Source: Patiria pectinifera | Taxonomy: Eukaryota > Echinodermata > Asteroidea > Valvatida > Asterinidae | Direction: 5' to 3' | Assembly (NCBI GenBank): GCA_029964075.1 | Contig: CM057149.1 | Location: 26,364,197 to 26,428,196 of the forward strand | DNA length: 64,000 nt | Shown here: piece after piece, positions 44,101 through 51,800 of the stretch | How the letters are laid out: each line of letters starts with the position of its first letter | How positions within the stretch are numbered: the stretch's first letter is position 1 | Position numbers and translations under genes: made by a program | Notes under the pieces: generated by a model | Told to the model about the DNA's origin: nothing | Seen by the model: the letters and a program-made list of their open reading frames with translations, nothing else | Database searches by the model: none

Positions 44101-45645
44101 CAGGATAAACAAATTGGTAGTGAAAGTGGTCGGTAGAAACTGCTCGAAAACTGTGCCTTGAAATACATGTATTTACGTTCCATTTTGCTATCCATTCAAT
44201 ACTAAAAGCTGCAATATCGAGTTGAATCTTTGCAGCTTAAGTTGGTGATTCTCTGAAGGGACGGTTTGTGAAGTGATCACAAATCTCACCCCTGTTCCTA
44301 GTTTCGTTTCTGAAATGATCATGTTTCCTGAATTTGTTGGTTTGTTTTTTGGACAGGACGACTCCTGAAATCTAGTGGTAGTCAGCAGTGCAAGACAGAG
44401 GCCGTGACCCTTCTGGGCCGTGCCCATGACATCCGCACCACTCACCTGGGGGCCAATCACTTCCTGACCAAGGCCGTGCGGCAAGCCCTGAGGGAGGTCC
44501 AGAAACAGCTGACAGCCGGCGATTATGACTACGCTCCGGTCAAGCAGCCGGACCGACGCACCAAGGATCAACCTTACAGCGCCCTCAGCTGGCAGGAGGC
44601 TGACCTGATGGGTTTCGAGAAGCGGGCCCGGGCCAAGAGTGTCGTGCTGAGTGAGGAGAGAAACGGCCGTGAACAGCGCCAGAGGAAGGTGGTTGGGAAC
44701 GGGTCGGTTAGAAATCCAGACCCAACGCGCATTTCTGGTAATGAGCAAGCTACAGAGGGCTCTGATAGTGGAGAGATTAGTTTAAAAGCCAGGTCAAATA
44801 GTGTAACCAGTATACCTGACAGTATCTCAACACAGAATCATGCCTCGGGACCTCTTTTCACGGGCAAGGGGTTTCGTCAAGAAGCAAATCGAGCAACTGG
44901 ACATGTAGCCGAGAGAGATATGGGTTCTGCACGGACCACAAATCGGACTCGGCGACCAAGAAGCATGCATGGCACTTACAAGGAGGAGCAAAGTAAACCT
45001 GGAGGAAGAGCTGCAAGCACCCGTTCTCCCGTCAGGACACATCAGACTGAAATACTCACTCATCCCATGAGGACACAGCAGAGTCAGAGACAGGATAATC
45101 TGCAGTCTCTGTGCTTAATACCCAGGGCCGACGCAAATGGTGGAAACACGGCTCCCCACCCAGTTGAGAGTTCATCCCGGGATGCTTTCAAACGTTTCAG
45201 CACGTGGAGTGCCGGGACGCACAACAGCAGCAGACCCCAAAGCACCCAGAGTCAAGGTCCTGGATCAACCTCATCAGGCAAGGGGCGGGATACACGGCCT
45301 GGCCCGCGACCCTACAGCAGCTCCAGTCAGGTGTCACACACCTCACACCGTTCCCGCTGTGACATCCCCAGTGCCTTCCAGATGCACCCTAGCAATGACA
45401 GGACGATACGAGGGCCGCACAGCCAAATCCAGGCCGTGCTGGGGGACCCTCCATGCCCCCGGCCCATACAGCCAAAGGTGCTTCATACATCGGCGTGGTG
45501 GCACGAACCGGGTCGCTACCCTAAGAAGCCTGATGATATCTACCCGCCTAGGAGACACCAGAAACGACCCGTCAGTAGCGTTCCTGCTGTCGAATCCAGC
45601 AACAGGTTCAGTGTGCTCGAATCAATGGGTGATAACGACATCTGA
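19545..45645 (+). CDS. TTC41: TTC41/GNN-like DUF4062-NTPase-TPR protein, 17 exons
   Basis: Predicted STAND-type NTPase of about 1,616 residues. Exons: 19545-20138, 21124-21309, 22649-22859, 26644-26858, 27498-27652, 28199-28510, 30445-30577, 31577-31816, 32768-32987, 33364-33578, 34478-34813, 38202-38344, 39001-39187, 40521-40677, 41681-41830, 42713-42819, 44357-45645. Every junction agrees in phase except for one missing base in exon 2. Domains: DUF4062 (about 25-150), P-loop GERGCGKT (346-353), Walker B VLVLDGIDEL (435-444), helical part, TPRs (about 940-1280), polar tail. In vertebrates GNN/TTC41 lies beside HSP90B1, as here. Substrate and partners are unknown to me. TEP1, NPHP3 and NWD proteins share the architecture; the neighbour and the C-terminal TPRs favour TTC41. 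An in-frame TAA at 19515 supports the ATG at 19545. Confidence 0.9.
20970..21110 (+). repeat. Dispersed repeat R, copy 2, abutting the exon 2 acceptor
   Basis: TTTCCACTGAGCTCAAAC, CAGGTTAATTTTAAATTGCA, GTTGAGCAGTTTTATTGCTTC and AGCAAATGATCC match the other copies of R. It ends about 15 bases before the splice acceptor of TTC41 exon 2, so the repeat may supply the branch region. Confidence 0.5.
21124..21309 (+). CDS. TTC41: TTC41 exon 2, with a one-base frameshift
   Basis: Entry in phase 0 gives IYRSENEETELRK, then a TAG at about 21220. From base 21159 the next frame gives RDLKRKLVNKGIPVRFFRTV and then EELGEKVLQDWNAIINQLF, which matches the family and leaves in phase 1 as exon 3 requires. So one base seems to be missing in the run CGAAAAGGG (21157-21165). 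An acceptor at AAG/AGAAAAC (exon start 21174) would avoid the break but drops 17 codons and has no pyrimidine tract. Confidence 0.8.
22125..22212. repeat. GGTCTC/GGTCTT simple repeat
   Basis: Imperfect hexamer array of GGTCTCGGTCTC and GGTCTTGGTCTT type in TTC41 intron 2. Confidence 0.9.
22240..22505 (+). repeat. Dispersed repeat R, copy 3
   Basis: Close match to 43320-43565: GTAGCTGTAATCTGCTGAAC, CGGACGCTGA, AATTCAAAACATGA, GAGATCCTA, CGGAATATACAGCATTCACT and GAGCACTTTTGTTGCTTC. Confidence 0.75.
22649..22859 (+). CDS. TTC41: TTC41 exon 3: linker before the NTPase
   Basis: Enters in phase 1 (split codon GAC). REWTAHEAYAETRRRVFVQT resembles the 'HEAFAESR' linker that joins DUF4062 to the P-loop domain in NPHP3-type proteins. 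It ends in a polar lysine-rich stretch. Donor GTAAGG, phase 2. Confidence 0.88.
23330..23730. repeat. Dispersed CAATCCTGCAAATTCCTCC repeats
   Basis: Four or more copies of CCTCAATCCTGCAAA(A/T)TCCTCCA and one reverse form GGATTTTGGAGGATTTTGGA. These are the reverse complement of the array at 3565-3845. Confidence 0.6.
24143..24613. mobile_element. hAT-like TIR element with 8-bp target duplication
   Basis: 471 bp with 35-bp inverted ends: CATAGAGCTATATTAAATTA...GAGCGCTAACTC mirrored by GAGTTAGCGCTC...TTAATAGAGCTCTATG. GAGTGACC is duplicated exactly at 24135-24142 and 24614-24621. Eight-base duplications are typical of hAT-class elements. No transposase. Contains two tandem CCGTACAAAA units. 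Confidence 0.78.
24622..26150. other. TTC41 intron 3, no recognisable content
   Basis: AT-rich intron. ATAACACTGACAG and CAGGCCC occur twice near 24885-24990, a small local duplication. No gene seen. Confidence 0.6.
26165..26460 (-). mobile_element. 3' fragment of a LINE reverse transcriptase
   Basis: Reads LRWAGHVTHMEPHRLPCFKL, then GRPRLRFKDVLKRDL and SWPRLASNRSGWRS, the C-terminal signature (RWAGHVxRM, then RFKD.lK..L, then RxxWR) of non-LTR retrotransposon reverse transcriptases. 5'-truncated, as is usual for LINEs. Inserted in antisense in TTC41 intron 3. Confidence 0.8.
26644..26858 (+). CDS. TTC41: TTC41 exon 4: P-loop
   Basis: Split codon 331 to residue 402. LTLVGERGCGKTAIVANWVK holds a full Walker A (GxxGxGKT/S type). 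It is followed by LRVISHFVGSSALSTDITSF, typical of NACHT/STAND NTPases such as NPHP3, TEP1 and NWD1. Acceptor TTTCTCAG, donor GTGGGT, phase 2 to 1. Confidence 0.93.
27030..27460. repeat. Dispersed repeat with ACCCGAAA-type words
   Basis: AGAACCGACCCGAAATTGAA, GGTTAAGCCATCTTGTGAAA, GTGGTTTGCGG(T/A)CTATCA and ACCGTA match 41848-42060 and 42410-42480 in order, so this is a family member; the other copy is split by the element at 42072-42386. Confidence 0.55.
27498..27652 (+). CDS. TTC41: TTC41 exon 5: Walker B
   Basis: Residues 403-454. AMGPCVLVLDGIDELSGTLG carries Walker B with the DGxDEL form of NACHT ATPases. Phase 1 in, phase 0 out at GTATTG. Confidence 0.93.
28199..28510 (+). CDS. TTC41: TTC41 exon 6: rest of the NTPase core
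   Basis: 104 codons, phase 0 to 0, residues 455-558. WLPAALPRQCQIVLSTVRSD is the WLP...VRxIxS-like strand region, and SDRPLFLSILANELRVCGSY the 'PLFLxxxxEELR' helix of NPHP3/TTC41 NTPases. GC-rich. Confidence 0.92.
28511..29840. other. TTC41 intron 6, first part
   Basis: No recognised element. Short opposed words (e.g. GGCATCAGTTGGCAC and surrounding AACTGCGATG / CAATCGCAGT near 28900-29030) hint at a decayed fold-back. Confidence 0.4.
29842..29866. repeat. Short interstitial telomere-like repeat
   Basis: About four units of CCCTAA/CCATAA type ending CCCTAACCCTAACC (TTAGGG on the minus strand). Too short and too embedded to be a chromosome end. Confidence 0.8.
29920..30187 (-). mobile_element. 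tRNA-derived SINE
   Basis: On the minus strand GGGTGGCTGGTGCATAAAAC (A-box region) is followed about 40 bases later by CCCGGGTTCGAATCCCGG, an exact B box (GGTTCGAATCC) with arms that can pair. Then comes a body with TTGGTTGGTTCTCTCCTG and TCTGGTTTTCCTCCCTC. Lies in TTC41 intron 6. Confidence 0.75.
30445..30577 (+). CDS. TTC41: TTC41 exon 7
   Basis: Residues 559-602 plus one base. MMEQYIEAVTFRDLWKCVIH, then RWIRDYG, the 'LY..vL.RWE.DYG' helix after the NTPase core in this family. Followed by a Thr/Ser-rich stretch. Acceptor GGTAG, donor GTACGT, phase 0 to 1. Confidence 0.85.
30578..31576. other. TTC41 intron 7, nothing recognised
   Basis: A small local repeat of TTTCAGCTGTTTTC-like words (30800-30920) is the only structure seen. 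Confidence 0.5.
31577..31816 (+). CDS. TTC41: TTC41 exon 8: winged-helix-like part
   Basis: Residues 603-682. EVLRLISCSRHGLSEPEILE and MSFFHQHLREAVEHSLLG are the 'GL.E.EL' and 'FxHxxLreAV' segments typical after the NTPase of NPHP3/TEP1/TTC41. Phase 1 to 1. The downstream reading frame runs on into intron but has no family likeness. Confidence 0.92.
32245..32425 (-). mobile_element. tRNA-derived SINE
   Basis: On the minus strand GCTTGGTGGTTCAGTGGGTA and, 30 bases on, GGGTTTTGTGTTCAAGTCCTCC form A- and B-box-like parts of a tRNA-shaped head; a T-rich tail follows. The downstream end is uncertain. Confidence 0.5.
32768..32987 (+). CDS. TTC41: TTC41 exon 9
   Basis: Phase 1 to 2. CHEALSRYFWKQPHSLRRTG, then ELPWQLEKCGDVQGLYSILT: the conserved 'H..La.YF....RR..ELPWQL...GD...L...L.d' segment of NPHP3/TTC41. 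Donor GTGAGT at 32988. Confidence 0.93.
33364..33578 (+). CDS. TTC41: TTC41 exon 10
   Basis: VFLMMCQDSIQSVALKLDLL and RYWQRLSRSGYDIAETYVK continue the segment after ELPWQL. Two donors fit phase 1: GTATGC at 33579 (chosen) and GTAACC at 33543, which would shorten the Gly/Asn-rich end by twelve residues. Alternative use is possible. Confidence 0.85.
33840..34022. mobile_element. Element X, intact copy 1 of a tandem pair
   Basis: Begins CAATTGACCTATCGCGGTAG, contains GACAAACAAAACTTGG and AGGGGCGTGGCTAACTCGCA, and ends AGGTCAATTG, with the last CAATTG shared by copy 2. Confidence 0.7.
34023..34201. mobile_element. Element X, intact copy 2
   Basis: Begins CAATTGACCTATCGTGGTAG and ends GGCGATAGATCAGTTG. 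Same order of internal words as copy 1, with scattered substitutions, so the tandem pair is not recent. Confidence 0.7.
34478..34813 (+). CDS. TTC41: TTC41 exon 11: low-complexity linker
   Basis: 112 codons, phase 1 to 1. Opens with GKILPSSAKKLLQKLSVIEE, then a Ser/Ala/Asp/Glu-rich stretch (SSSASASV, DTDEEAGEVWEDA) that should be disordered. It links the NTPase module to the TPRs. Weak conservation is expected; the open frame plus good splice sites and phases support it. Confidence 0.78.
35418..35850. mobile_element. TIR element with GAGTGCGTTCGATTACTTCC ends
   Basis: 433 bp. The left end is mirrored exactly by GGAAGTAATCGAACGCACTC at the right over 22 bp. The centre holds a palindrome AAGTAACCGGCTCG/CGAGCCGGTTACTT. 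Target duplication unclear (TGT at most). In TTC41 intron 11. Confidence 0.75.
36110..36425. mobile_element. Fold-back element
   Basis: TGTAAACACCGGCAATTGTG on the left and ATTGCCGGTGTTTACG on the right are mirrored, as are ACACAAAGG/CCTTTGTG-like outer words. Only the inner arms are certain. Confidence 0.5.
36426..38201. other. TTC41 intron 11, right part
   Basis: Mostly plain. TTTCCAATAATAACACCACT and GTTTCAGCTCAGTGGAT near 37550-37620 recur at 40915-40990, marking a dispersed repeat. Confidence 0.5.
38202..38344 (+). CDS. TTC41: TTC41 exon 12: first TPR helices
   Basis: EDIFYEFKPQDRCKMAVLAM, HAGKFLAEKSIFTHSERLLQ and LAHEEIKK form two amphipathic helices of TPR type. Phase 1 in, 0 out at GTACTT. 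Confidence 0.88.
39001..39187 (+). CDS. TTC41: TTC41 exon 13: TPR
   Basis: LVKVEENLGDLHRFQLHRHA, AKKFYHKALNTLSNI: a TPR unit with the usual G at position 8 and A/Y at position 11 of the helix pair. Acceptor TTTTTCCCCAG, donor GTGGGT, phase 0 to 1. Confidence 0.9.
39421..39770. mobile_element. Fold-back element with GCAGTGCGCCACC arms
   Basis: The left GGGATTCACAAGGCAGTGCG is mirrored by GCGCACTGCATTGTGAATCG on the right. A half copy (GGTGGCGCACTGCAGTGTGA) sits at 60510-60545 inside the TTC41 duplicate. Confidence 0.6.
39950..40335. repeat. Dispersed repeat plus reverse SINE tail
   Basis: 39955-40115 matches 55855-56020 in order (GGGAGACATCCTCATAGACTTG, CTTAAATGTGCCCTAACCCA, CCACGAGCAACAAATATAAC). 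40260-40330 (CGGAGTCTTATATAGCGCTC, AGGTACTTAAGGCGCTGG) is the reverse complement of the SINE tail at 54760-54820. Confidence 0.65.
40521..40677 (+). CDS. TTC41: TTC41 exon 14: TPR
   Basis: LLNHLGHMAVKEQTKEVQEA, ETILQKASQCMREANSIAGL, ATAQFILGLVQ: TPR unit. Phase 1 to 2, donor GTAAGT. Confidence 0.9.
41265..41590. mobile_element. Fold-back element, about 326 bp
   Basis: CAGATAGGGGAAATATTTGG, GTGCCTTTGATGATACAAGC and CATCGCAGATTTGTCCTTTG on the left are mirrored by their reverse complements (CAAAGGACAAATCTGCGATG, GCTTGTATCATCAAAGGCAC, CCTATCTGCC). Near-complete palindrome 90 bases before TTC41 exon 15. Confidence 0.75.
41681..41830 (+). CDS. TTC41: TTC41 exon 15: TPR
   Basis: KKRDYVTAEKCLCEALGTRE, RWYGKSHPHVGEVLDELGGL, LCNRKNLQ: the 'AE.....AL..RE...G..HP.V...L..LG.L' pattern of kinesin-light-chain-like TPRs. 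Phase 2 to 2, donor GTCAGG. Confidence 0.93.
42072..42386. mobile_element. Complete TIR element with CAGTGGCGCACCCAAG ends
   Basis: 315 bp, right end CTTGGGTGTGCCACTG. Flanks AGACCAAC and CGACCAAT could be an imperfect 8-bp duplication. The interior shares GTGTAAATGGCGACACCAAC and TCAAAATAGTCTGTCCCCCC with copies at 16150-16381 and 16640-17180. It splits an older repeat. Confidence 0.7.
42713..42819 (+). CDS. TTC41: TTC41 exon 16: TPR
   Basis: YDRKMAETYFRRALSIRTQS, YGRDHLLVGTTLFHLG: TPR of the same type as exon 15. Acceptor TTGGCTAG, donor GTGAGT, phase 2 to 1. This exon and about 100 bases of the next intron are duplicated at 60255-60450. Confidence 0.93.
43320..43565 (+). repeat. Dispersed repeat R, copy 4
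   Basis: GTAGCTGCAATCAGCTCATG, CGGACGCTGAATTC, AATTCAAAACATGA, GGAATATACAGCATTCACTG and GAGCACATTTGTTGCTTC match copy 3 at 22240-22505. Confidence 0.75.
44357..45645 (+). CDS. TTC41: TTC41 exon 17: last TPR and polar tail
   Basis: Residues 1188-1616. The first 60 residues complete the TPR array (CKTEAVTLLGRAHDIRTTHL, ANHFLTKAVRQALREVQ). The remaining 370 residues are rich in Ser, Thr, Arg, Pro and Gln (e.g. RTNRTRRPRSMHGTYKEEQ), likely disordered. It ends SMGDNDI, then TGA. A long final exon is common. Mammalian family members are, as I recall, about 1,300 residues long, so this tail would be an extension. Confidence 0.92.
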
Positions 45646-46450
45646 ATGATGTACTATGCATTGCAATAACCAAAAACATGATCATGTGGATTTTACACAC
45701 AAGTGTCTGGATTGTCTGTCAATCAAGTTAATTTTCTCACGTCATTTGCCTTCATAATATAATGTGAGCAATAATTTTGACAGGATTTATAAATTTGAAA
45801 ACACTGACACATGTGCTTGTATGTCGTTTGGATCACTAAACAAAAACATGGATGTTTTTCTATAAAGGTCTATTTTCAACCAGTTAGATATTTTGAGAAT
45901 CAAAATAAGGTTTTGTAGGACCCTCCAAGCTGTAAAGTGTAGTTTTAAAGTTTTATATTGCTTGGAGTTGAAGAGGTGATTGTACACAAGCTTCCAAATA
46001 GTTCATGCAGTAAAAAGTGGAAAGTGATGTATATTCAGGAAACAGTTATTTTGCCTTTGAATGCTTCTTTATTATCATACATGTACAGCACGCACATTTT
46101 ACCTAGAATGCGTTCGAAATATGTCTCAAGACACTGTATAATGCATCTGAAATATAATTGTTCATTATTTGTATTTAAGTTCAATGGATTGTCAAAGTGC
46201 TTCTTTAATCCATTTTCATGAGTTTGTTGTAATCTACCAGAAAATTTGCGATAGAATGATACTGAAATTTGTACCAACTGGACAACAGATGACATCCTGT
46301 GTTATGGGCTCTGTGCACAAGTACCCCCTCAACGGTAAGAAACGGAGAGTTGGGCAAGACCACTGGGAGAGACACTCGAACGCGTTGCTGACGACACCCG
46401 GCGCTCACGCGAAGACGCTATGGCTTTGTGAACGTCAACCTCATAATAAA
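45646..46450 (+). other. TTC41: Probable TTC41 3' UTR with poly(A) signal
   Basis: AATAAA at 46445-46450, about 800 bases after the stop, is the first good signal. The whole stretch is kept in the duplicate (60808-61545), including that AATAAA, which fits a transcribed unit but does not prove it. Confidence 0.5.
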
Positions 46451-48834
46451 ATATAGCTGCTTGTACTTGGCAAATGTACATTACGCGTTCGCGGTGTGTC
46501 CCGTCAACGGGGCTCTAGCAAGTGGTCAAAAAGCGCCCTCTCTGTTTGCGCACGGAGCCCATACCAGTCACCATGTACAACAAAAGTTTGCTTGCTAGCA
46601 CAAACATTGCAGTTTCTGAGCAACATACATATATGAATCACATTGTAGGATCATATTCCTTCAATTAGTTATACATCATGCAAGTTTAGTCAATAACACG
46701 CATAGCATTCTGTCTAAATCTAGCTATATAAGCAAAAATATATCTATGGGCGTGGTTCAAAGTAAATAACTCGGGGAATGAAAAGTCGAACAAATTATTT
46801 TTGGACATTTGTAACTTTTCCTGAAAAGTCATAGGTTAAGAAATCTTGAATGGAGGAAATTCCTGTTCACAAAAGTTGCAACTTATGGTGGACATGCGGA
46901 ATTCTCCCACTGCATCAAACCACGCACACAGATTCAATCCAGTAAGAATGATATTGTAGTTATTGTAAATCGGTGGAAAATTGTCATCAGAAACTAGCAC
47001 TTTCTTAACTGAAATATACCGGCTACTGTGTACAAAGCTGTATACGGTATTCGACTTTAACTTTATACATCAATTGTAACTTGTTTCAACTTTATTAATG
47101 AAAACGGTGATTTCGTGTTTCTATATCGACTACATTGCGAAATTTTGATGCGCATATCTTGATTGCAGAGGATTGTGAATTCTTATGAAAACGCTATTTT
47201 CTGCCTTATCGGTAAACATTTGAAATCTTTTAGATTCAAAACGCATTGAACCAGGCCAAATTTTTGTAATTAAGTGTGTGAAGTCATTAATTGACAATTA
47301 TGTCCACATTCCATAAAGAAGTGTGTATAAACTGCCCAATTTAACAGATTGAAAATACATACTATGCATTGTAATGTGATACATTCTAACTATCAATAAG
47401 TATATGCAATTGTATACCATATATTTTTCACACGATAACACGCATACTTGAGGATGATTTCTTCTATTAAGAGCTCATAATTGTTAACTCCACTTTTTCC
47501 AGTATCACACTTGTGTCAAAGTAGAACTTACTGCATATATATTGAATTGAAACCTACACTTTTGAATGTTGAATTTTATGCAGTCATTGAATAAACTACG
47601 CTTCAAGAAAAGCCATATTATAATGCTCCTGAAACTCGTCATTTTTTTCCATTCATTTATTGGACGTGCTTGAATGTTTTACCTAAACTCCTCCTTCTGA
47701 AAAAGGATAATGGACCAAACTGTGAGAATATTTCCTGCTCCCCCAGGGCGTCCCTTGAACTTAAATTTTCTGATTGAAAATTGCTAACTTCAGAGAACTG
47801 TCACAAAATAGACACCCCTTCGCGTTTGTTTTTGTCTTTTTAATTATGAACCAAATTGTTAGAAAACCGAACTTTGGATTCGTGGGATTTGGTTTAACTT
47901 TTTGTTCTGTGCAACCAACAATTTCTACTTTTACTGGAATGGAAATTAATTTGAAAGTGAATTGAACTCCGAGGTACGTTGAAGTTGATGACTTGCTGAT
48001 GTTAAAAGATGTCAAGAAAAAAAGTATCCCTCAGCGAAATAATGAAATTATGAACTATGAAAATGATACACAGTAGCGTAGAGTGATTTTTTTCATTGGT
48101 GTAGGGGGTGATCAATTTGTTTCAGGATATTTCCTGCCGAAGACCAGCCGTGAATAGAGCGGAAGGGATCGGGAGGGGGCGTCGCTGCATTTGAGTTAGT
48201 TTTCAGGGTTTTTTTTATGTCAGTTTACTTTCATGAAATTGCTAAGATTGTCGTAAGGCGTCTTCTGTCCTTTTGTCTCCCTCATTAATCTTCTTGATTG
48301 TGTTTTGAGGCGTGTGGGGAGGAATTTTTTTTTTTTTTTTCCTTTCTCCCCCCCCCCCCCCCCATCGCGACGGCACTGATATAGGTTTGAGTGTGACCCT
48401 TCGGTAACAGTTTCAGGTTGCTTGAAAACAAAAATCGTGTAAAGGAGAAATGCTTGTTTTATGCATTAGAATCTGTCAACTGCATTGTACATGTATTTTC
48501 TCCCTGAATGATTTTGTAAATTAATGATCCTGTTATAGTTTAATCAAAGCGAATGTTTTGTCTGAAGTGTTTGCCGTTCATTTGCGAGGGTTTCGTATTC
48601 CAACTTCCAAAAGAGCTGTTGAAAATATTTACGTCTATCATAGTGACCGTAACACTAAATACTGATTTTTTTATTTCACCATTCCGGCAATTTCCTACGA
48701 TTATGCATGCTTTAATGCTCATCTACTTCTACCTTTAAGCCTATATTTTTTTTCCATGCGTAAGCCAAAGATTATGCCAAACACAGCAAATAAGTCGATG
48801 TCCTTGAATTGGAGTCGTCATCAGGTGAACTATT
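46451..48834. other. Intergenic region between TTC41 and the SRCR gene
   Basis: The convergent genes are separated by about 2.4 kb of AT-rich DNA. 46451-47050 is also in the duplicate at 61551-62560. A T-run followed by a C-run lies at 48328-48363. Confidence 0.6.
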
Positions 48835-48881
48835 TTACTCAAGAGGGATTGTGTCACTCACGGTAACAGTTTCCACGTCCT
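48835..48881 (-). CDS. SRCR gene: terminal exon
   Basis: 47 bases: completes a Glu codon from the SRCR exon, then DVETVTVSDTIPLE and TAA. Good acceptor (CCTTTCAG). Short, but the phase fits exactly. Confidence 0.7.
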
Positions 48882-51800
48882 CTGAAAGGAACAGGAAATA
48901 CTTACAAATGTTACAACTCTGAAGCAACGCCTATATGGCTTTCATTGACAGCATTTTAATGTGCTTTTTTGGGGGGGGGGTAAGAGCGCAAAAGTTATGA
49001 AATTTTATAACCAAAATACCACTGTTTGAAATACAAGTATAGGCTTGAAGCTATTAAAAAATACTATAAGAAAAATGGAAGCTGCCAACAACTACATAGA
49101 AACTGCTTGGGAAATCAACTGGAATTCGCTTCACTAGAAAGGCAGCTAGCTATTCGCTATTCGCACGTTATTGTAAATTGTTACAAAAACGAGGCGACAT
49201 GGGTCAAATATAAACACTTTCGCCACGTTACTACACGGAGGCTGCTATTACGCAAGAAGCCTTCCAAATGGCCAAAGATTGTCAGCCTCACTTTCAATTC
49301 AACCTAGCCTAGCAAAAGGTTTTGTTTGCCTAGTAGATTTTTTTAAAACTGTCTCTATACAACCGGAAGGTTCTAGTCGGACTCATATTCCGCCGATTCT
49401 GTGAATAAAGGGAATGAGTTCTCACCTTGGCGGCAGACCACACCGGCATCCTGGGTGTGGTTACATGCGACCTCCTCCCAGCAAAACGAGGGGCATTCAG
49501 AGATCTTACTCTCCGACCCATCGCACGCGAGGCCGTCCATGTACACGGGGCCTTCCCCTTGGCCGAAATGGGCGCCGGACTTGGCCTCCGCTGCGCCCGA
49601 GAAGCCCAGCTGATGGCAGACCACCTCGGCATCCGTCACATCCCAGTCGGTATCGCAGAGGGTGCCCCACGCGTTGCCTTGGTAAAGTTCGACGCGGCCA
49701 TTGGTGTGGTTCGAACCGCCGACCAACCGAATGATGTCTGTGGTTAAAAATTGATTTCTAGTGTTAATCCGGAAGATATACGCTTTATGGGAAGATATAT
49801 TTTGGGGCATGACTTGCATTTCGTGAATTAGCCTTAAATTGATGAAATGAGTGACACGGGAAACCATTTACAGGAAGAAGCCACGAAATTATATAAAACC
49901 TGACAATTTAAACCGCGTCGACTTATTGATACAAACTACGCAGTGTGTTGTTCTACTCAGAACGAAACCCTCTTGTCGATCTTTGATGTTACCAATCATA
50001 ATGTGACACACCAGCTGGGTTACGAACAACTACATTTTCCCTGTTCCTGTTACATCTGACATCATGATTTTGTAATTTTGGATGCATTCCTAATATTAAT
50101 TGTACTCTTCCTCAAAGAGTGATTATGTGAAGCAAACAACATATCCAACCAGAAAAAAAATAGTTTGTAGCCGTTGTTAATGACAATTGTATGACAAATT
50201 ACAAAGTTATGAGGAAACAGGGACAGGAATAATGCCACACTTAATGTATAGAATGACCTATGTAGAAACTGGCAAGCATGTTCTGATGTGGAGGGCGTTG
50301 TTCTTGCACACATTCTCAAATATAAACAGGGTGGGTCAAAACAATAACGAAACCCAAATGGCAGGACCAATTTTTGAATAAAGTTACGTCTGTAGCACGT
50401 TCAAAATTTAGGCTGTATGAAAGCCTAGTAATTAAGCTTTCTTTGAGTACAAGGATCGGATCATTCAAATCACTTATGTACTTTTCAGGTACGGAATTTT
50501 GAACACAAACACCGTTTTGTCCACGGATCATAAAAAAGTAAGCGTTCTTTCAGCAAAACGAAATATTTCTTTGGGAATGCATGTGGATTGTGTTTGTTTT
50601 GCTGAATGAACACTTACCTTTTTGTGATCCGTGGACAGAACTTTGAAAGGGTGTTTGTGCTTAAAATTCATGAGTGATTTGAATGATTCTTGTACTAAAA
50701 GTAAAAGCTCATCATCGATTGGGCTTTCATATCCTAGATTTTAAGAGTGCTACAGGCAAATCTTCATTAACAATTTGTCCTGGTTTTTTTTTTTTTTACT
50801 CACCCTGTATAGCTTTCATTTCTAAGCACAAACAAAATACGGGAAGATTACTGCACTTTTTGTAAAACCCTTCAGGTAGGACGGTAATTCGTATCAGGAC
50901 ACGTTTGAGTGTTCACTATTTAACAAAAAGCTCCTTACTGGGTTTGCATGTCACTCCGGCTACGTGTGAACCGTTACACTGCTGGATGCTGCTACAGACA
51001 AACGGGCAGTCGACCAGGCGCCTCTCAGACCCTTTGCAGGAAACTCGGTTCATCACGATGGGTACTTCCTCCTCACTCTCCTCCAAGGACACGCTGGTGG
51101 CTTCCTCTGCTTCTAAAAAGCCGAGCTGATGACACACGATGCTGGCCTCTTTCATGTCCCAGCCGTTGTCGCATATCGCACCCCAAGCATCGTCGTGGTA
51201 GATTTCGACTCGACCGGAGCGTTTTCTATCGCCGTCCACGAGGCGAACTATACCGTCTGAGACTAATGCGAAAAAAAGCGATTTTTAATTGCAAAAGTGT
51301 ATATAGCGGTTATGGGTGGTTGAGTTTCGTTACATACAAACATTGAAGAACAGCAGACCAATGAGAAGTTTTTCTTATGGACAATTCAGAATCACTCATC
51401 AGCCCTTACAATCGCTTTGATTATTTCATTTGTAATACCAAGGATCAACATTTCCTTTGACCTCAATCCAGACAGTTGAAAGGACAAAGAACTCTAACGA
51501 TGCTGAACTTAATGGATGTTAGAAGAAATGTACCACACATATCTAATGAATTGCATGTATCTCAAAGGGTGTTCTTTGTTGTTTAAATTTAGTAACAATA
51601 AATTCATATTACAAAACCACTGCCCTCTAACTACGCCTTAACGCATAAGGTCGATACTCGCTAAATTCCAAAGAGTGAAAATTCACTCCATTTGAGTGAA
51701 GATTCACTCCCACAGTTGGAAACTCGGGACTAGACGTTTTAGAGTGAAATTTCTTCAATCGTAAAGATCGAGTTTTCACTCGAGCTTCGACTGAAGAAGT

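Noticed and set aside
43624..44112. Minus-strand open frame of 162 codons
   Set aside because: In TTC41 intron 16, no domain, no splice or start context; likely chance.
44188..44748. Long antisense open frame (186 codons)
   Set aside because: Shadow of TTC41 exon 17; its text has no recognisable family likeness while the sense strand encodes TPR.
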